Below, in pieces: positions 1-8,566 of a stretch of 64,000 nt of DNA. Position numbers and translations under genes: made by a program. Origin of the DNA: Mycobacterium shigaense (GTDB taxonomy: Bacteria > Actinomycetota > Actinomycetes > Mycobacteriales > Mycobacteriaceae); the NCBI RefSeq assembly GCF_002356315.1, contig NZ_AP018164.1, forward strand, positions 1,302,001 through 1,366,000. Direction: 5' to 3'. Within the stretch, counting starts at the first letter, position 1, and each line of letters begins with the position of its first letter. The notes beneath the pieces were generated by a model. That model had not been told where the DNA came from. It made no database searches and was given only the letters and a program-made list of their open reading frames with translations.

Positions 1-2
1 TG

Positions 3-680
3 AATGTGCGCCAGGGGACCGGTGCTCCGTTGGTGCTCTGCAACGGCATCGGGGCGAGCCTGGAAGTGCTCGATCCGTTGGTGGAGCGCCTGCGCCAGAC
101 GGTGATCCGATTTGATGCTCCCGGAACCGTGGGATCGCCCAACTCCGTTCTGCCCTAAGGGTTTCCGTACCTGGCCTGGGTGCTCGGTCGAGCGCTCTCC
201 CAATTGGGCTTGGGCGTGGTCGACGTGTTGGGCCTGTCCTGGGGCGGTGCGATGGCACAGCAGTTCGCCTTCCAGAATCCCCGAAGGTGCCGCCGCCTGG
301 CGCTGGTGGCGACGGGCACCGGCATTCTCATGGTGCCCGCTCATCCCACGACTCTGGCGAAAATGGCCGCTTCGCGCCGGTTCTCGGATCCGGACTACGC
401 CGCGTCGATCGCGGGGGAGCTGTACGGCGGCACCGTACGCGCGCACGGCGAGGACGTCGCGCGACTGTTCGTGTGGCAGCTGCACGCCGGCTCGAAGGTC
501 GGTTACTCGGGGACCGACGATCCCATCATCCCGGTGATCAACGCGCGCATCATGAACGCGTTGCTTCCCCATTCGCGGTTGCACCTGCACCCTGGCGGCC
601 ACATCGACCTGGTGTACAACGCCGTCGAGCCCGCACCCGTCGTCGAGAGGTTTCTGCACGATCCCCTGGAAAGATGTTGA
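3..680 (+). pseudogene. PHA depolymerase-like alpha/beta hydrolase, broken
   Basis: The gene enters from outside the window. The frame from position 3 encodes an alpha/beta-hydrolase start, with LVLCNGIGASLEVLDPL and FDAPGTVGSPNS, stops at a TAA at 156-158, and continues in the same frame to the TGA at 678-680 with the nucleophile elbow GLSWGGA and a terminal PGGHIDLVY containing the likely catalytic histidine. In PhaZ-type polyhydroxyalkanoate depolymerases the stop position is normally a tyrosine (PNSVLPYGFPY), so TAA is a nonsense change. In addition, about 25-30 residues usual between the GY motif and GTDDPIIP are missing around position 505, without loss of frame. Two independent lesions suggest a pseudogene. 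The 3' part from the GTG at 180 could still be translated but would lack the first strand. A sequencing error could explain the stop but not the deletion. Confidence 0.72.
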
Positions 681-682
681 GC

Positions 683-981
683 GACAACAATTTTGGCTGT
701 TACGAGCAGCCGGAGGCTGGGCCCGGGGCAGCGGCCGCGCTCGTCCTCCCGTATTGCTTTTCGTTATCTGGCTAACGCAGTTTGCCCGATCCGGCACCTG
801 GCCCGGCGGTGGCCGGTATCCAACCTGTTGAGCCGTTCTATCACGACCATTGCCGAGGTCGGGAAAGTTCGCTGAATGTCGTCGCCGGCGGGTCGGATAG
901 ACTGAACTGCCGGAATGTCGATCCCCCTTCGATCGTCCGCCGGAAAGTCCACGTAAATCCAACTGCCAAAGGTGTTGCGTC
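683..981. other. Intergenic region upstream of the mycolate methyltransferase
   Basis: About 300 bases separate the broken hydrolase from the methyltransferase. I see no convincing coding frame. The sequence is less GC-rich around 750-780, and a TAGACT hexamer at about 896-901 could be a -10 box, which would leave a leader of roughly 80 nt. No hairpin with a T-run was noticed. Confidence 0.4.
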
Positions 982-1866
982 TTGTCGTCAAACGAAAGCG
1001 AAAACTCAGGCTTGAAACCGCATTTCGAGGACGTGCAGGCGCACTACGACCTGTCCGACGACTTTTTTGCGCTTTTCCTGGACCCGACGCGCACCTATAG
1101 CTGCGCCTATTTCGAGCGCGACGACATGACGCTGGAAGAGGCGCAGTACGCCAAGGTCGACCTTTCGCTGGGCAAGCTCGGGCTGCAGCCCGGCATGACG
1201 CTCCTGGACGTCGGCTGTGGGTGGGGCACCACGATCGTGCGAGCGCTGGAGCGCTACGACGTCAACGTCGTCGGCCTGACGCTCAGCCGCAACCAGCAGG
1301 CGCACGTTCAGCAACGCCTGGACCAGCATTCGTCCCCGCGCACCAAGCGGGTGCTGCTGCAGGGCTGGGAGCAGTTCGACGAGAAGGTCGACCGCATCGT
1401 GTCGATCGGCGCCTTCGAGCACTTCGGGCGTGACCGGTACGACGACTTCTTCAAGACGGCCTACGCGGCGCTGCCGGACGACGGCGTGATGATGTTGCAC
1501 ACCATCATCCAGCCCAGCGGCGAGGAGTTCGCCGAGCGCGGCCTGCCCATCACGATGACCAAGCTGCGGTTCATGAAATTCATCATGGACGAGATCTTCC
1601 CGGGCGGGGACCTGCCGAGCGTCAAGACCGTCACCGAGCACGCGACGCGCGCCGGCTTCGGCGTCAAACTCGTCCAGCCGCTGCGCCTGCACTACGCGCG
1701 CACCCTGGACAACTGGTCGGCCGCGCTCGAGGCGCGCCGCGACGACGCCATCGCGATTCAGTCGCAAGAGGTTTACGACCGGTACATGAAGTACCTGACC
1801 GGCTGTGCCGACCTGTTCCGCGAGGGCTACACGGACGTCGCGCAGTTCACCCTCACCAAGGCGTGA
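982..1866 (+). CDS. Cyclopropane mycolic acid synthase-family methyltransferase
   Basis: SAM-dependent methyltransferase of the CmaA/MmaA family, which adds cyclopropane or methyl branches to meromycolate chains at the cytoplasmic face during mycolic acid maturation. The 294-residue product is full length for the family. The SAM-binding loop LDVGCGWGTT lies at residues 75-84; the substrate and bicarbonate-pocket residues of the family are visible as C41 (YSCAYFER), E146-H147 (GAFEHFG) and C275 (TGCADL). The N-terminal LKPHFEDVQAHYDLSDDFF is closest to the MmaA4/CmaA1 type from memory, but paralogs are too similar to assign a symbol. The start is a TTG at 982; no ATG or GTG lies in frame between it and the conserved LKPHFEDV block. 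Converges with the SDR gene, the two stops being 9 bp apart. Confidence 0.9.
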   Translation: MSSNESENSGLKPHFEDVQAHYDLSDDFFALFLDPTRTYSCAYFERDDMTLEEAQYAKVDLSLGKLGLQPGMTLLDVGCGWGTTIVRALERYDVNVVGLTLSRNQQAHVQQRLDQHSSPRTKRVLLQGWEQFDEKVDRIVSIGAFEHFGRDRYDDFFKTAYAALPDDGVMMLHTIIQPSGEEFAERGLPITMTKLRFMKFIMDEIFPGGDLPSVKTVTEHATRAGFGVKLVQPLRLHYARTLDNWSAALEARRDDAIAIQSQEVYDRYMKYLTGCADLFREGYTDVAQFTLTKA

Positions 1867-1875
1867 CCAGGGTCC

Positions 1876-2727
<852 letters not shown>

Positions 2728-2749
2728 GGCGCCACATTAACGCCCTCCA

Positions 2750-2782
2750 CCAACCGGTCGGTTCGGGGGACCGGCCGGTTGG
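2750..2782. repeat. 13-bp inverted repeat between SDR gene and sigH
   Basis: CCAACCGGTCGGT at 2750-2762 and ACCGGCCGGTTGG at 2770-2782 are inverted copies with one mismatch and a 7-base spacer. The repeat lies 23 bp upstream of the SDR start codon. The motif resembles TetR-type operators, but it could also fold as a hairpin in the SDR leader. No regulator is assigned. Confidence 0.5.
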
Positions 2783-2805
2783 CGATCGGGACCGGACACC
2801 GCGTC

Positions 2806-2833
2806 CGGAAATAGCGGCTGGTCTCGCGCCGTT
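2806..2833 (+). promoter_or_regulatory. Candidate SigH-dependent promoter of sigH
   Basis: A CGGAAAT box at 2806-2812 is followed 20 bases after its GGAA core by CGTT at 2830-2833. This resembles the GGAA...GTT arrangement of mycobacterial SigH promoters and would give autoregulation, as known in M. tuberculosis. The predicted transcript starts near 2840, so the upstream-most open-frame start at 2832 cannot be used from this promoter. Confidence 0.45.
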
Positions 2834-3005
2834 GATCAAAACGGTCTCTGATGTGGACGTGGACGGACCCGGGCAAACGGCGTCGGTCCCAGCCTTTAGA
2901 TTGGGAGGAGGGAGTCGGGTGTCAACGGCGACGATCTATGCGCGTCCGGTGTCGCTGGCGGTGCTGTCCAGCGACGCCTTGACAGAAGGGACCGTGTTAA
3001 TCCAG

Positions 3006-3683
3006 ATGGATGACCCTGAAGGCGGACGAGACGGAGCGACCGGCTCCGAGAACGCCGAGATCACGCTGCCCGAGGCCGAGCTGCCACAAGAGACCGACGC
3101 GGAGTTGACCGCGCGTTTCGAGCGCGACGCGATTCCGCTGCTGGATCAGCTGTACGGCGGCGCGCTGCGCATGACGCGCAATCCCGCCGACGCCGAGGAC
3201 CTGCTGCAGGAGACGATGGTAAAGGCCTACGCGGGCTTCCGTTCGTTCCGTGCCGGCACCAACCTCAAGGCGTGGCTGTACCGGATTCTGACCAACACCT
3301 ACATCAACAGCTACCGCAAAAAGCAGCGCCAGCCTGCGGAGTATCCGACCGAGGCAATCACCGACTGGCAACTGGCGGCCAACGCCGAGCACTCATCGAC
3401 GGGCCTGCGCTCGGCCGAGGTCGAGGCGCTCGAGGCGCTGCCGGACACGGAGATCAAGGCGGCCCTGCAGGCCCTGCCCGAAGAGTTCCGGATGGCGGTC
3501 TACTACGCCGATGTCGAGGGTTTCCCGTACAAGGAGATCGCCGAGATCATGGACACGCCGATCGGCACGGTGATGTCGAGGCTGCATCGCGGCAGGCGGC
3601 AGTTGCGTAGTCTGTTGGCCGATGTGGCCAAGGACCGGGGCTTCACCCGCGGGCAGCAGGCGCACGAGGAGGTGACGTCATGA
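3006..3683 (+). CDS. sigH: ECF RNA polymerase sigma factor SigH
   Basis: Group 4 sigma factor directing the thiol-oxidative and heat-stress regulon. With the ATG at 3006 the protein has 225 residues. Region 2 spans about 45-110, with the core- and -10-binding stretch [15 protein letters not shown], and region 4 about 155-210, ending in the helix-turn-helix [19 protein letters not shown]. The sequence matches remembered M. tuberculosis SigH almost residue for residue from [20 protein letters not shown] onward. Start choice is uncertain: a GTG at 2919 is in frame and has a strong AGGAGGGA 5-6 nt upstream, giving 254 residues, whereas homologs start near 3006. The stop overlaps the start of rshA (ATGA), so factor and anti-factor are translationally coupled. 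Confidence 0.93.
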   Translation: MDDPEGGRDGATGSENAEITLPEAELPQETDAELTARFERDAIPLLDQLYGGALRMTRNPADAEDLLQETMVKAYAGFRSFRAGTNLKAWLYRILTNTYINSYRKKQRQPAEYPTEAITDWQLAANAEHSSTGLRSAEVEALEALPDTEIKAALQALPEEFRMAVYYADVEGFPYKEIAEIMDTPIGTVMSRLHRGRRQLRSLLADVAKDRGFTRGQQAHEEVTS

Positions 3684-3982
3684 GCGAGTCCTCGCCCGCC
3701 GACGCCTCGGGCGCGACGTCCCCGCAGCCCACGAAGGCCGAGTGCGCCGAGCTGATGGCCGAGGTATGGACCCTGCTCGACGGCGAATGCACGCCGGAGA
3801 CGCGGCAGAAACTCAAGCAGCACCTCGACGAATGCCCGCCGTGCCTGCGGCTGTTCGGCATCGAGGAGCAGTTCAAGGCGCTGATCGCCACCAAGTGCAG
3901 CGGCGACAAGGCCCCCGAGGGTCTCAGGGAGCGCCTGCGGCTGGAGATTCGCCGCACCACGATCATCCGCGAAGTGCCATAA
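3680..3982 (+). CDS. rshA: Anti-sigma factor RshA (zinc-binding, redox-sensing)
   Basis: A 100-residue ZAS-family anti-sigma factor that holds SigH inactive under reducing conditions. The zinc/disulfide motif HxxxCxxC is intact at H48, C52 and C55 (HLDECPPC); an additional cysteine, C37, precedes it. Oxidation of these cysteines, or phosphorylation in M. tuberculosis, releases SigH. The ATG overlaps the sigH stop by four bases. No membrane segment is seen, in keeping with a soluble anti-sigma factor. Confidence 0.93.
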   Translation: MSESSPADASGATSPQPTKAECAELMAEVWTLLDGECTPETRQKLKQHLDECPPCLRLFGIEEQFKALIATKCSGDKAPEGLRERLRLEIRRTTIIREVP

Positions 3983-4012
3983 CGCGCGCGAGCGCGAAGC
4001 GACCCCCCGGGG

Positions 4013-4087
4013 TCAGGCGTTGGGGCGCTTGCCGTGGTTGGCCTTGCTGTGCTTACGGTCACGCTTTTTGCGGCCACGCTTGGCCAT
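4013..4087 (-). CDS. 50S ribosomal protein bL37 (24 residues)
   Basis: A 24-codon gene opposite to its neighbours. The product starts MAKRGRKKRDRKHSK and ends NHGKRPNA; it is almost entirely basic and matches the small protein bL37 found in mycobacterial 50S structures, where it binds rRNA near the peptidyl-transferase region. A GGAGG box sits 8 nt before the ATG at 4087. The same frame stays open upstream to 4222, but the ribosome-binding site and known protein length fix the start here. Genes this short are routinely missed by automatic callers. Confidence 0.88.
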   Translation of the reverse strand: MAKRGRKKRDRKHSKANHGKRPNA

Positions 4088-4284
4088 GGGAGAACCTCCG
4101 TCGTTCGTTCGTGATTTTTCGAGCGTCGGGCGCCCGTAGGGTTGCTCACAGTCTCTCATGGCGCGTTTCACGTGCCGCTGTGTGACCGGGTCTTGTGGTT
4201 CGATATACATGACCCTGAACAAATGCCTGGACCAGCAGCCAGCATGCAGTATCCCGAAAAGTGGCCCGAAAGAGTGGGGTGAAA

Positions 4285-4500
4285 ATGGCCGAGGATGTTC
4301 GAGCCGAGATTGTGGCCAGCGTGCTCGAAGTCGTCGTCAACGAGGGCGACGAGATCGGCAAGGGCGACATCGTGGTGCTGCTGGAGTCCATGAAGATGGA
4401 GATTCCCGTGCTGGCCGAGGTCGGCGGCACCGTGAGCAAGGTGAGCGTCGCCGTGGGCGACGTCATCCAGGCCGGCGACCTCATCGCCGTCATCAGTTAG
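4285..4500 (+). CDS. Biotin/lipoyl-attachment domain protein (TB7.3-like)
   Basis: A 71-residue stand-alone biotinyl-carrier domain. The attachment lysine is K37 in ESMKMEI, the standard biotinylation hairpin, flanked by the duplicated beta-strand halves (VVVNEGDEIGKGD and VSVAVGDVIQAGD). It is the ortholog of M. tuberculosis Rv3221c (TB7.3). It may serve as carrier for a carboxylase encoded elsewhere; no carboxylase subunit is in the window. The ATG at 4285 is chosen over an in-frame GTG at 4261 because homologs begin MAEDVRAEIV. It lies 17 bp upstream of pdtaS on the same strand. Confidence 0.9.
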   Translation: MAEDVRAEIVASVLEVVVNEGDEIGKGDIVVLLESMKMEIPVLAEVGGTVSKVSVAVGDVIQAGDLIAVIS

Positions 4501-4517
4501 CCGTCGCACCGTGATCG

Positions 4518-6020
4518 ATGTCCACTCTCGGTGATCTGCTTGCCGAGCACACCGTGCTCCCCGGCAACGCCGTGGATCATCTGCACGCGGTGGTCGGCGA
4601 GTGGCAGCTGCTGGCCGACCTGTCCTTCGCCGACTACCTGATGTGGGTCCGCCGCGACGACGGCGTCCTGGTGTGCGTGGCGCAGTGCCGTCCGACGACC
4701 GCGCCGACGGTGCTGCAGACCGACTCGGTGGGCAGCGTCGTGGCCGCCGACCGGTTGTCGCTCGTCGCGCAGGCCTTCGCATACGGCACCGCGCAGCAGG
4801 AAAGCGCTGCGGGCCAACCGGATTCGTGGCAACTGCCCGGGCCGCACGTGGTGGCGTCCCCGGTCCGCTACGCTGGCCAGGTGGTGGCGGTGCTCACTCG
4901 GCATCAAACGACGCCAGCGGCGGACCAGAACTCCGGTCACCTGGAATCCGCCTACCGCGACTGCGCCACCGACCTGGTGCACATGTTGGCGGAGGGCACT
5001 TTTCCCGATGTGCGCGACGTCGCTATGTCGCGTTCCACGCCCCGGGTGGGCGACGGGTTCATTCGCCTCGACGTCGACGGTGTGGTCGCCTACGCCAGCC
5101 CCAACGCCCTTTCGGCGTATCACCGCATGGGACTGACCAGCGAGCTGGAGGGCCACAACCTCATCAGGATCACCCGCCCGCTGATCTCCGACTCGTTCGA
5201 GGCCCAGGAGGTGGCCGAGCACATCCAGGACCTGCTGGCCGGCGGCAAGAGCATGCGCATGGAGGTCGACGCGGGGGGCGCCACCGTGTTGCTGCGTACC
5301 CTGCCGCTGATGGTGCACGGGCGCAGCGCCGGCGCGGCGATCCTCATTCGCGACGTCACCGAGGTGAAGCGGCGGGACCGGGCCCTGATCTCCAAGGACG
5401 CCACGATCCGCGAGATCCACCATCGGGTGAAGAACAACCTGCAGACCGTGGCGGCCCTGCTGCGGCTGCAGGCGCGCCGGACGGTCAACGCCGAGGGCCG
5501 CGAGGCGCTGAACGAATCGGTGCGCCGGGTGTCGTCGATCGCCCTGGTGCACGACGCCTTGTCGATGTCGGTGGACGAGCAGGTCAACCTGGACGAGGTC
5601 ATCGACCGCATCCTGCCGATCATGAACGACGTGGCGTCGGTGGACCGCCCGATCCGGATCAACCGTGTCGGCGATCTCGGCGTGCTGGACTCCGACCGCG
5701 CGACGGCGCTGATCATGGTGATCACTGAGCTGGTGCAGAACGCGATCGAGCATGCGTTCGACCCGGCGATCCAGGAGGGGTCGGTGACGATTCGCGCCGA
5801 GCGCTCGGCGCGCTGGCTCGACGTCGTGGTGCACGACGACGGGCGCGGCCTGCCCGAGGGCTTCAGCCTGGAGAAATCCGACAGTCTGGGGCTGCAGATC
5901 GTACGAACGCTGGTGGCCGCCGAACTCGACGGCACGCTGGGCATGCGCGAAGCGCCGCGCGGCGGCACCGATGTGGTGCTGCGGGTGCCGATCGGCCGCC
6001 GCGCCCGATTGCTGTTGTAA
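4518..6020 (+). CDS. pdtaS: Two-component sensor histidine kinase PdtaS
   Basis: A 500-residue soluble sensor kinase. An N-terminal GAF-like region (about 1-140) and a PAS region (about 175-290) precede a HisKA_2 dimerisation domain whose phospho-acceptor is in EIHHRVKNNLQT (H302 by family alignment, next to H301), then an HATPase domain (about 400-495) with ELVQNAIEHAF and DDGRGLPEGF. In M. tuberculosis PdtaS phosphorylates PdtaR, an ANTAR RNA-binding antiterminator whose gene lies elsewhere; the pathway senses metal and nitric-oxide stress. No transmembrane helix is visible. Full length relative to Rv3220c. A strong symmetric terminator follows at 6047-6089. Confidence 0.93.
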   Translation: MSTLGDLLAEHTVLPGNAVDHLHAVVGEWQLLADLSFADYLMWVRRDDGVLVCVAQCRPTTAPTVLQTDSVGSVVAADRLSLVAQAFAYGTAQQESAAGQPDSWQLPGPHVVASPVRYAGQVVAVLTRHQTTPAADQNSGHLESAYRDCATDLVHMLAEGTFPDVRDVAMSRSTPRVGDGFIRLDVDGVVAYASPNALSAYHRMGLTSELEGHNLIRITRPLISDSFEAQEVAEHIQDLLAGGKSMRMEVDAGGATVLLRTLPLMVHGRSAGAAILIRDVTEVKRRDRALISKDATIREIHHRVKNNLQTVAALLRLQARRTVNAEGREALNESVRRVSSIALVHDALSMSVDEQVNLDEVIDRILPIMNDVASVDRPIRINRVGDLGVLDSDRATALIMVITELVQNAIEHAFDPAIQEGSVTIRAERSARWLDVVVHDDGRGLPEGFSLEKSDSLGLQIVRTLVAAELDGTLGMREAPRGGTDVVLRVPIGRRARLLL

Positions 6021-6046
6021 TCCGTGCGGCTGTGGTGGTGCCCGAC

Positions 6047-6089
6047 GTAACAGTGCGGCCCCGACGAATTGTCGGGGCCGCACTGTTAC
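6047..6089. terminator. Symmetric terminator hairpin between pdtaS and whiB1
   Basis: A perfect 19-bp stem with a 5-base GAATT loop: the left arm at 6047-6065 starts GTAACAGTGCGG and the right arm at 6071-6089 is its exact reverse complement. It lies between the convergent stops of pdtaS (6020) and whiB1 (6101), so it can end transcription from both sides. There is no long T-run, as is common for mycobacterial terminators. Confidence 0.85.
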
Positions 6090-6100
6090 GGAGACTGGGA

Positions 6101-6355
6101 TCAGACTCCGCTGCGAGCCTTCGTCCGGGCGTTGCGGCGCTTCAGTGCACGCCGCTCGTCCTCACTCATGCCGCCCCAGACGCCCGAGTCCTGGCCCGTG
6201 TTCAGAGCCCAACCGAGGCACTCTGTGGTCACCGAACACCGATTGCAGACCAGTTTTGCGTCAGCGATCTGCGCGAGCGCGGGGCCGCTGTTCCCTACCG
6301 GGAAGAACAGCTCCGGGTCCTCGTCGCGACAGACCGCCTTGTGGCGCCAATCCAT
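6101..6355 (-). CDS. whiB1: WhiB-family [4Fe-4S] transcription factor WhiB1
   Basis: An 84-residue iron-sulfur transcription factor that binds SigA region 4 and responds to nitric oxide; it is essential in M. tuberculosis. The four cluster ligands are C9, C37, C40 and C46, followed by the GVWGG turn and a basic C-terminus (RRALKRRNARTKARSG) that contacts DNA. A GAGGAG sits about 10 nt before the ATG at 6355. A CRP-type site lies about 170 bp upstream, in agreement with cAMP-receptor control known for whiB1. Confidence 0.95.
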   Translation of the reverse strand: MDWRHKAVCRDEDPELFFPVGNSGPALAQIADAKLVCNRCSVTTECLGWALNTGQDSGVWGGMSEDERRALKRRNARTKARSGV

Positions 6356-6524
6356 AAGTAACTACTCCTCAACTATGTGCGCAGCATCGCGCACTCGCGT
6401 TTTATCTTCGGCTCTTTACGCTTGCACGGTAAAGGTCGGTCACCCGAGTACCTCTACGGCTTTTTTGCATGCAACCTTTCGATCGTTTCATAGGCTCAAC
6501 AGATGTCAATAGCGTGCGTTCGTC

Positions 6525-6540
6525 CGTGTGCTATCTCACT
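6525..6540 (-). promoter_or_regulatory. CRP (Rv3676-type) binding site upstream of whiB1
   Basis: On the minus strand the sequence reads AGTGAGATAGCACACG, a close match to the mycobacterial CRP consensus TGTGA-N6-TCACA and, as I recall, nearly the same as the site described at the M. tuberculosis whiB1 promoter. It lies 170 bp upstream of the whiB1 start codon, implying a long leader. The intervening 6356-6524 is notably AT-rich for this genome and holds no gene. Confidence 0.65.
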
Positions 6541-6645
6541 TTGATCACGCCGTAGCCGAGCCCTAACACCGTTGTACTACACTCACCGGTTACTTTCGAC
6601 GGAAATTTTTCTTCGGCCGTCCGCACGCGGCGTCGTAGTCCCAGC

Positions 6646-7614
6646 TCAGCGAGCTTTTTGCTGGGGCGGGGCGGCGACCGGCAGCGCATCGTGGGCGGCC
6701 CGGAACGTCATCGTTTCCCGCATGCCCAGGTATTCGCCGTCGAACTGGCTGGCGACCGGCGCTCCCGGCGAGCTGATGCGCAGGCAGGCCGCGTCGTCGT
6801 CCCGGACCAGTTGCTTGGCCTGCGGATTCGGCCGCTTGGCCAGCAGCTGACTCAGCAGCCGCAGTGTCGGAATCGTCTTCATCTCGGTGACGGCGAACAC
6901 GCCGAGCCCGGTTTCGAAGCTGCAGCCGGGGTTGGTCACCATCGGCCGGCTGTTGCTGTAGGTCCACGGCGTGGTGTTGGACACCCAGGCGAAGTTCACT
7001 CCGTCGACGGGCTCGCGGCCGGGCAGTTCCAGGGTGAGATTAGGGGCGCGGCGGCTGTAGCCGATCGTGATGGGAATGGCGACCCGCCAATACCGCAGCG
7101 GCGTCACTTTCACGCCCTTCTTGCGCTGCGCCTCGACGCCGGCCACCACCTCGGCGTCGACGCCCATGCCCGCGTTGATCACCGCCCACTGCTCGCCGCA
7201 GTCGATCAGGCTGATGCGGCGCCACGTCTGGTGGCGGCGGTAGTCGTCGATCAGCTGGATGAGTTGATTGGTGGCCGCGACCGGATCCCGCGAGATCCCC
7301 AGCGATCTGGCCAGCACATTGGCCGAGCCGCCGGGCACCACCGCGACCGCGGGCAGGTGCCCCGACGGGTTCGTGGTGCCGGGACGGCCGAGCAACCCGT
7401 TGACCACTCCGCTGACCGTGCCGTCGCCGCCGTGTACGACGACCAGGTCCATGCCGTCGGCGACGGCTTTCTGCGCGAGTTCGGTGCCGTGCCCGCGGTG
7501 GGTGGTGTGTTCGACGCTGAGTTCGAGGCGGCTCTTGAGCGCGTGCGCCAGCAGATCGCGTCCCGCGGCAGTGGTGGAAGTGGCCGTTGGGTTCACGATC
7601 AGCACCGCGCGCAT
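6646..7614 (-). CDS. Diacylglycerol kinase-family lipid kinase
   Basis: A 322-residue DAGK/YegS-family kinase (Rv3218 ortholog). The N-terminal half carries VNPTATSTT and the nucleotide-binding GGDGT at residues 62-66, with VPGGSANVLARSLG in the third conserved block; the C-terminal half is the beta-sandwich domain with QFDGEYLG. The family phosphorylates diacylglycerol, sphingoid bases or other membrane lipids; the true substrate here is not known. Transcribed away from whiB1's promoter region, with Rv3217-like gene divergent. Confidence 0.85.
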   Translation of the reverse strand: MRAVLIVNPTATSTTAAGRDLLAHALKSRLELSVEHTTHRGHGTELAQKAVADGMDLVVVHGGDGTVSGVVNGLLGRPGTTNPSGHLPAVAVVPGGSANVLARSLGISRDPVAATNQLIQLIDDYRRHQTWRRISLIDCGEQWAVINAGMGVDAEVVAGVEAQRKKGVKVTPLRYWRVAIPITIGYSRRAPNLTLELPGREPVDGVNFAWVSNTTPWTYSNSRPMVTNPGCSFETGLGVFAVTEMKTIPTLRLLSQLLAKRPNPQAKQLVRDDDAACLRISSPGAPVASQFDGEYLGMRETMTFRAAHDALPVAAPPQQKAR

Positions 7615-7694
7615 GATGAACGAGCTTATGCGGGGTCGCTATGCCGTGGCCGTGGGGGAAGGGTCGCACGCTCCGAAACGCCGGGTGCCCTGAC

Positions 7695-7700
7695 TACGCT
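7695..7700 (+). promoter_or_regulatory. Leaderless-type -10 box for the 7707 gene
   Basis: TACGCT fits the mycobacterial TANNNT -10 pattern and lies 6 nt before the GTG at 7707, so transcription would begin at or next to the start codon. No Shine-Dalgarno sequence is present. Confidence 0.5.
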
Positions 7701-7706
7701 GACGCT

Positions 7707-8132
7707 GTGACCGCAGCCCCTTCCGCCGTGCGCGGCGCCGGCCTGATCGTCTCGGTGCAGGGCGCGGCCGCGCTGGTGATGGCCGTCACGCTGGTGGTCC
7801 GCGCGATCGCCGGGGCCGACCAGCGCGTGGTCAACGGCCTGGGCACGGCGGCGTGGTTCGTCGTGGTGGGTGGCGTGGTGCTCGCCGCAGGCCGCGCGCT
7901 GACTCTCGGCAAGCGCTGGGGCCGCGGACCGGCCGTCTTCGCGCAGCTGTTGCTGTTACCGGTGGCCTGGTATCTCGGGGTGGGCTCGCATCAGCTGGGC
8001 TTCGGGATTGCGGTGGCCGTCGTGGCGCTGGCGGTGCTGGGCCTGCTGTTCAGTCCGCCCGCGTTGCGCTGGGCCGGCGGCGATCAGCGCGGTCCGGCCA
8101 GCTCGGCCAACGGGGACCCGGACAGCCGGTAG
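7707..8132 (+). CDS. Four-helix integral membrane protein (Rv3217c-like)
   Basis: A 141-residue membrane protein of unknown function, ortholog of Rv3217c. Four hydrophobic helices are visible: GAGLIVSVQGAAALVMAVTL, TAAWFVVVGGVVLAAG, the FAQLLLLPVAWYLG segment, and a helix ending VVALAVLGLLFSP. The GTG at 7707 is preferred over the earlier ATG at 7641 because the upstream residues are not conserved and a TANNNT box ends 6 nt before it. Its 3' end overlaps the convergent acetyltransferase gene by 49 bp. Confidence 0.82.
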   Translation: MTAAPSAVRGAGLIVSVQGAAALVMAVTLVVRAIAGADQRVVNGLGTAAWFVVVGGVVLAAGRALTLGKRWGRGPAVFAQLLLLPVAWYLGVGSHQLGFGIAVAVVALAVLGLLFSPPALRWAGGDQRGPASSANGDPDSR

Positions 8133-8566
8133 GTCGTCCATTCTCGTTGCGGCACTGCGCCGATGCCGTCGTAGAGCGCGACGGCATCGGAGTTCCAGTT
8201 CAGCACCGCCCACGACAGCCGCGTGTAGCCGTTGTCGACGCACTCCGCCGCCAGCGCCGCCAGCAGTGCGCGGGCCAGGCCGCGGCGGCGAAACCTCGGA
8301 CGTACGAACAGGTCTTCGAGATAGATACCGGCGACGCCGTCCCACGTGGAGAAGCTGAGGAACCACAACGCCATCGCCGCGACGTCGCCGTCGACTTCGG
8401 CGACGTGCCCGTACACCGTCGGGGCATCGGCGAAAAGCGCTGCCACGATTTGCCTTTCGGTAACCGTGCACTGATCCGGGGCTCGCTCGAATTCGGCCAA
8501 CCCGTGAATCATGTCGGTGATATCGGCGGCATCGGAAAGTGTTGCGCGGCGGATTGTGTGGTTCAA
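8084..8566 (-). CDS. GNAT-family N-acetyltransferase
   Basis: A 160-residue acetyl-CoA-dependent N-acetyltransferase. The acetyl-CoA loop is PRFRRRGLARALL (R/Q-x-x-G-x-A), followed by the C-terminal LNWNSDAVALYDGIGA typical of the diamine/spermidine acetyltransferase subgroup (SAT1-like). The substrate is unproven. Start is a TTG at 8566 that overlaps the entC stop (TTGA), which suggests translational coupling in a gpm2-entC-acetyltransferase operon. Its last 49 bases overlap the convergent membrane-protein gene. Confidence 0.85.
   Translation of the reverse strand: MNHTIRRATLSDAADITDMIHGLAEFERAPDQCTVTERQIVAALFADAPTVYGHVAEVDGDVAAMALWFLSFSTWDGVAGIYLEDLFVRPRFRRRGLARALLAALAAECVDNGYTRLSWAVLNWNSDAVALYDGIGAVPQREWTTYRLSGSPLAELAGPR

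Noticed and set aside
2832..3005. Upstream-most start of sigH at 2832
   Set aside because: It lies before the predicted transcript start, has no ribosome site and no conserved residues.
3983..4012. Rho-independent terminator after rshA
   Set aside because: Only a 6-bp GACCCC/GGGGTC stem with no T-run; too weak to support.
4497..6083. 528-codon open frame opposite pdtaS
   Set aside because: His/Arg/Gln-rich composition typical of antisense frames in GC-rich genes, with no domain, and pdtaS on the other strand is certain.
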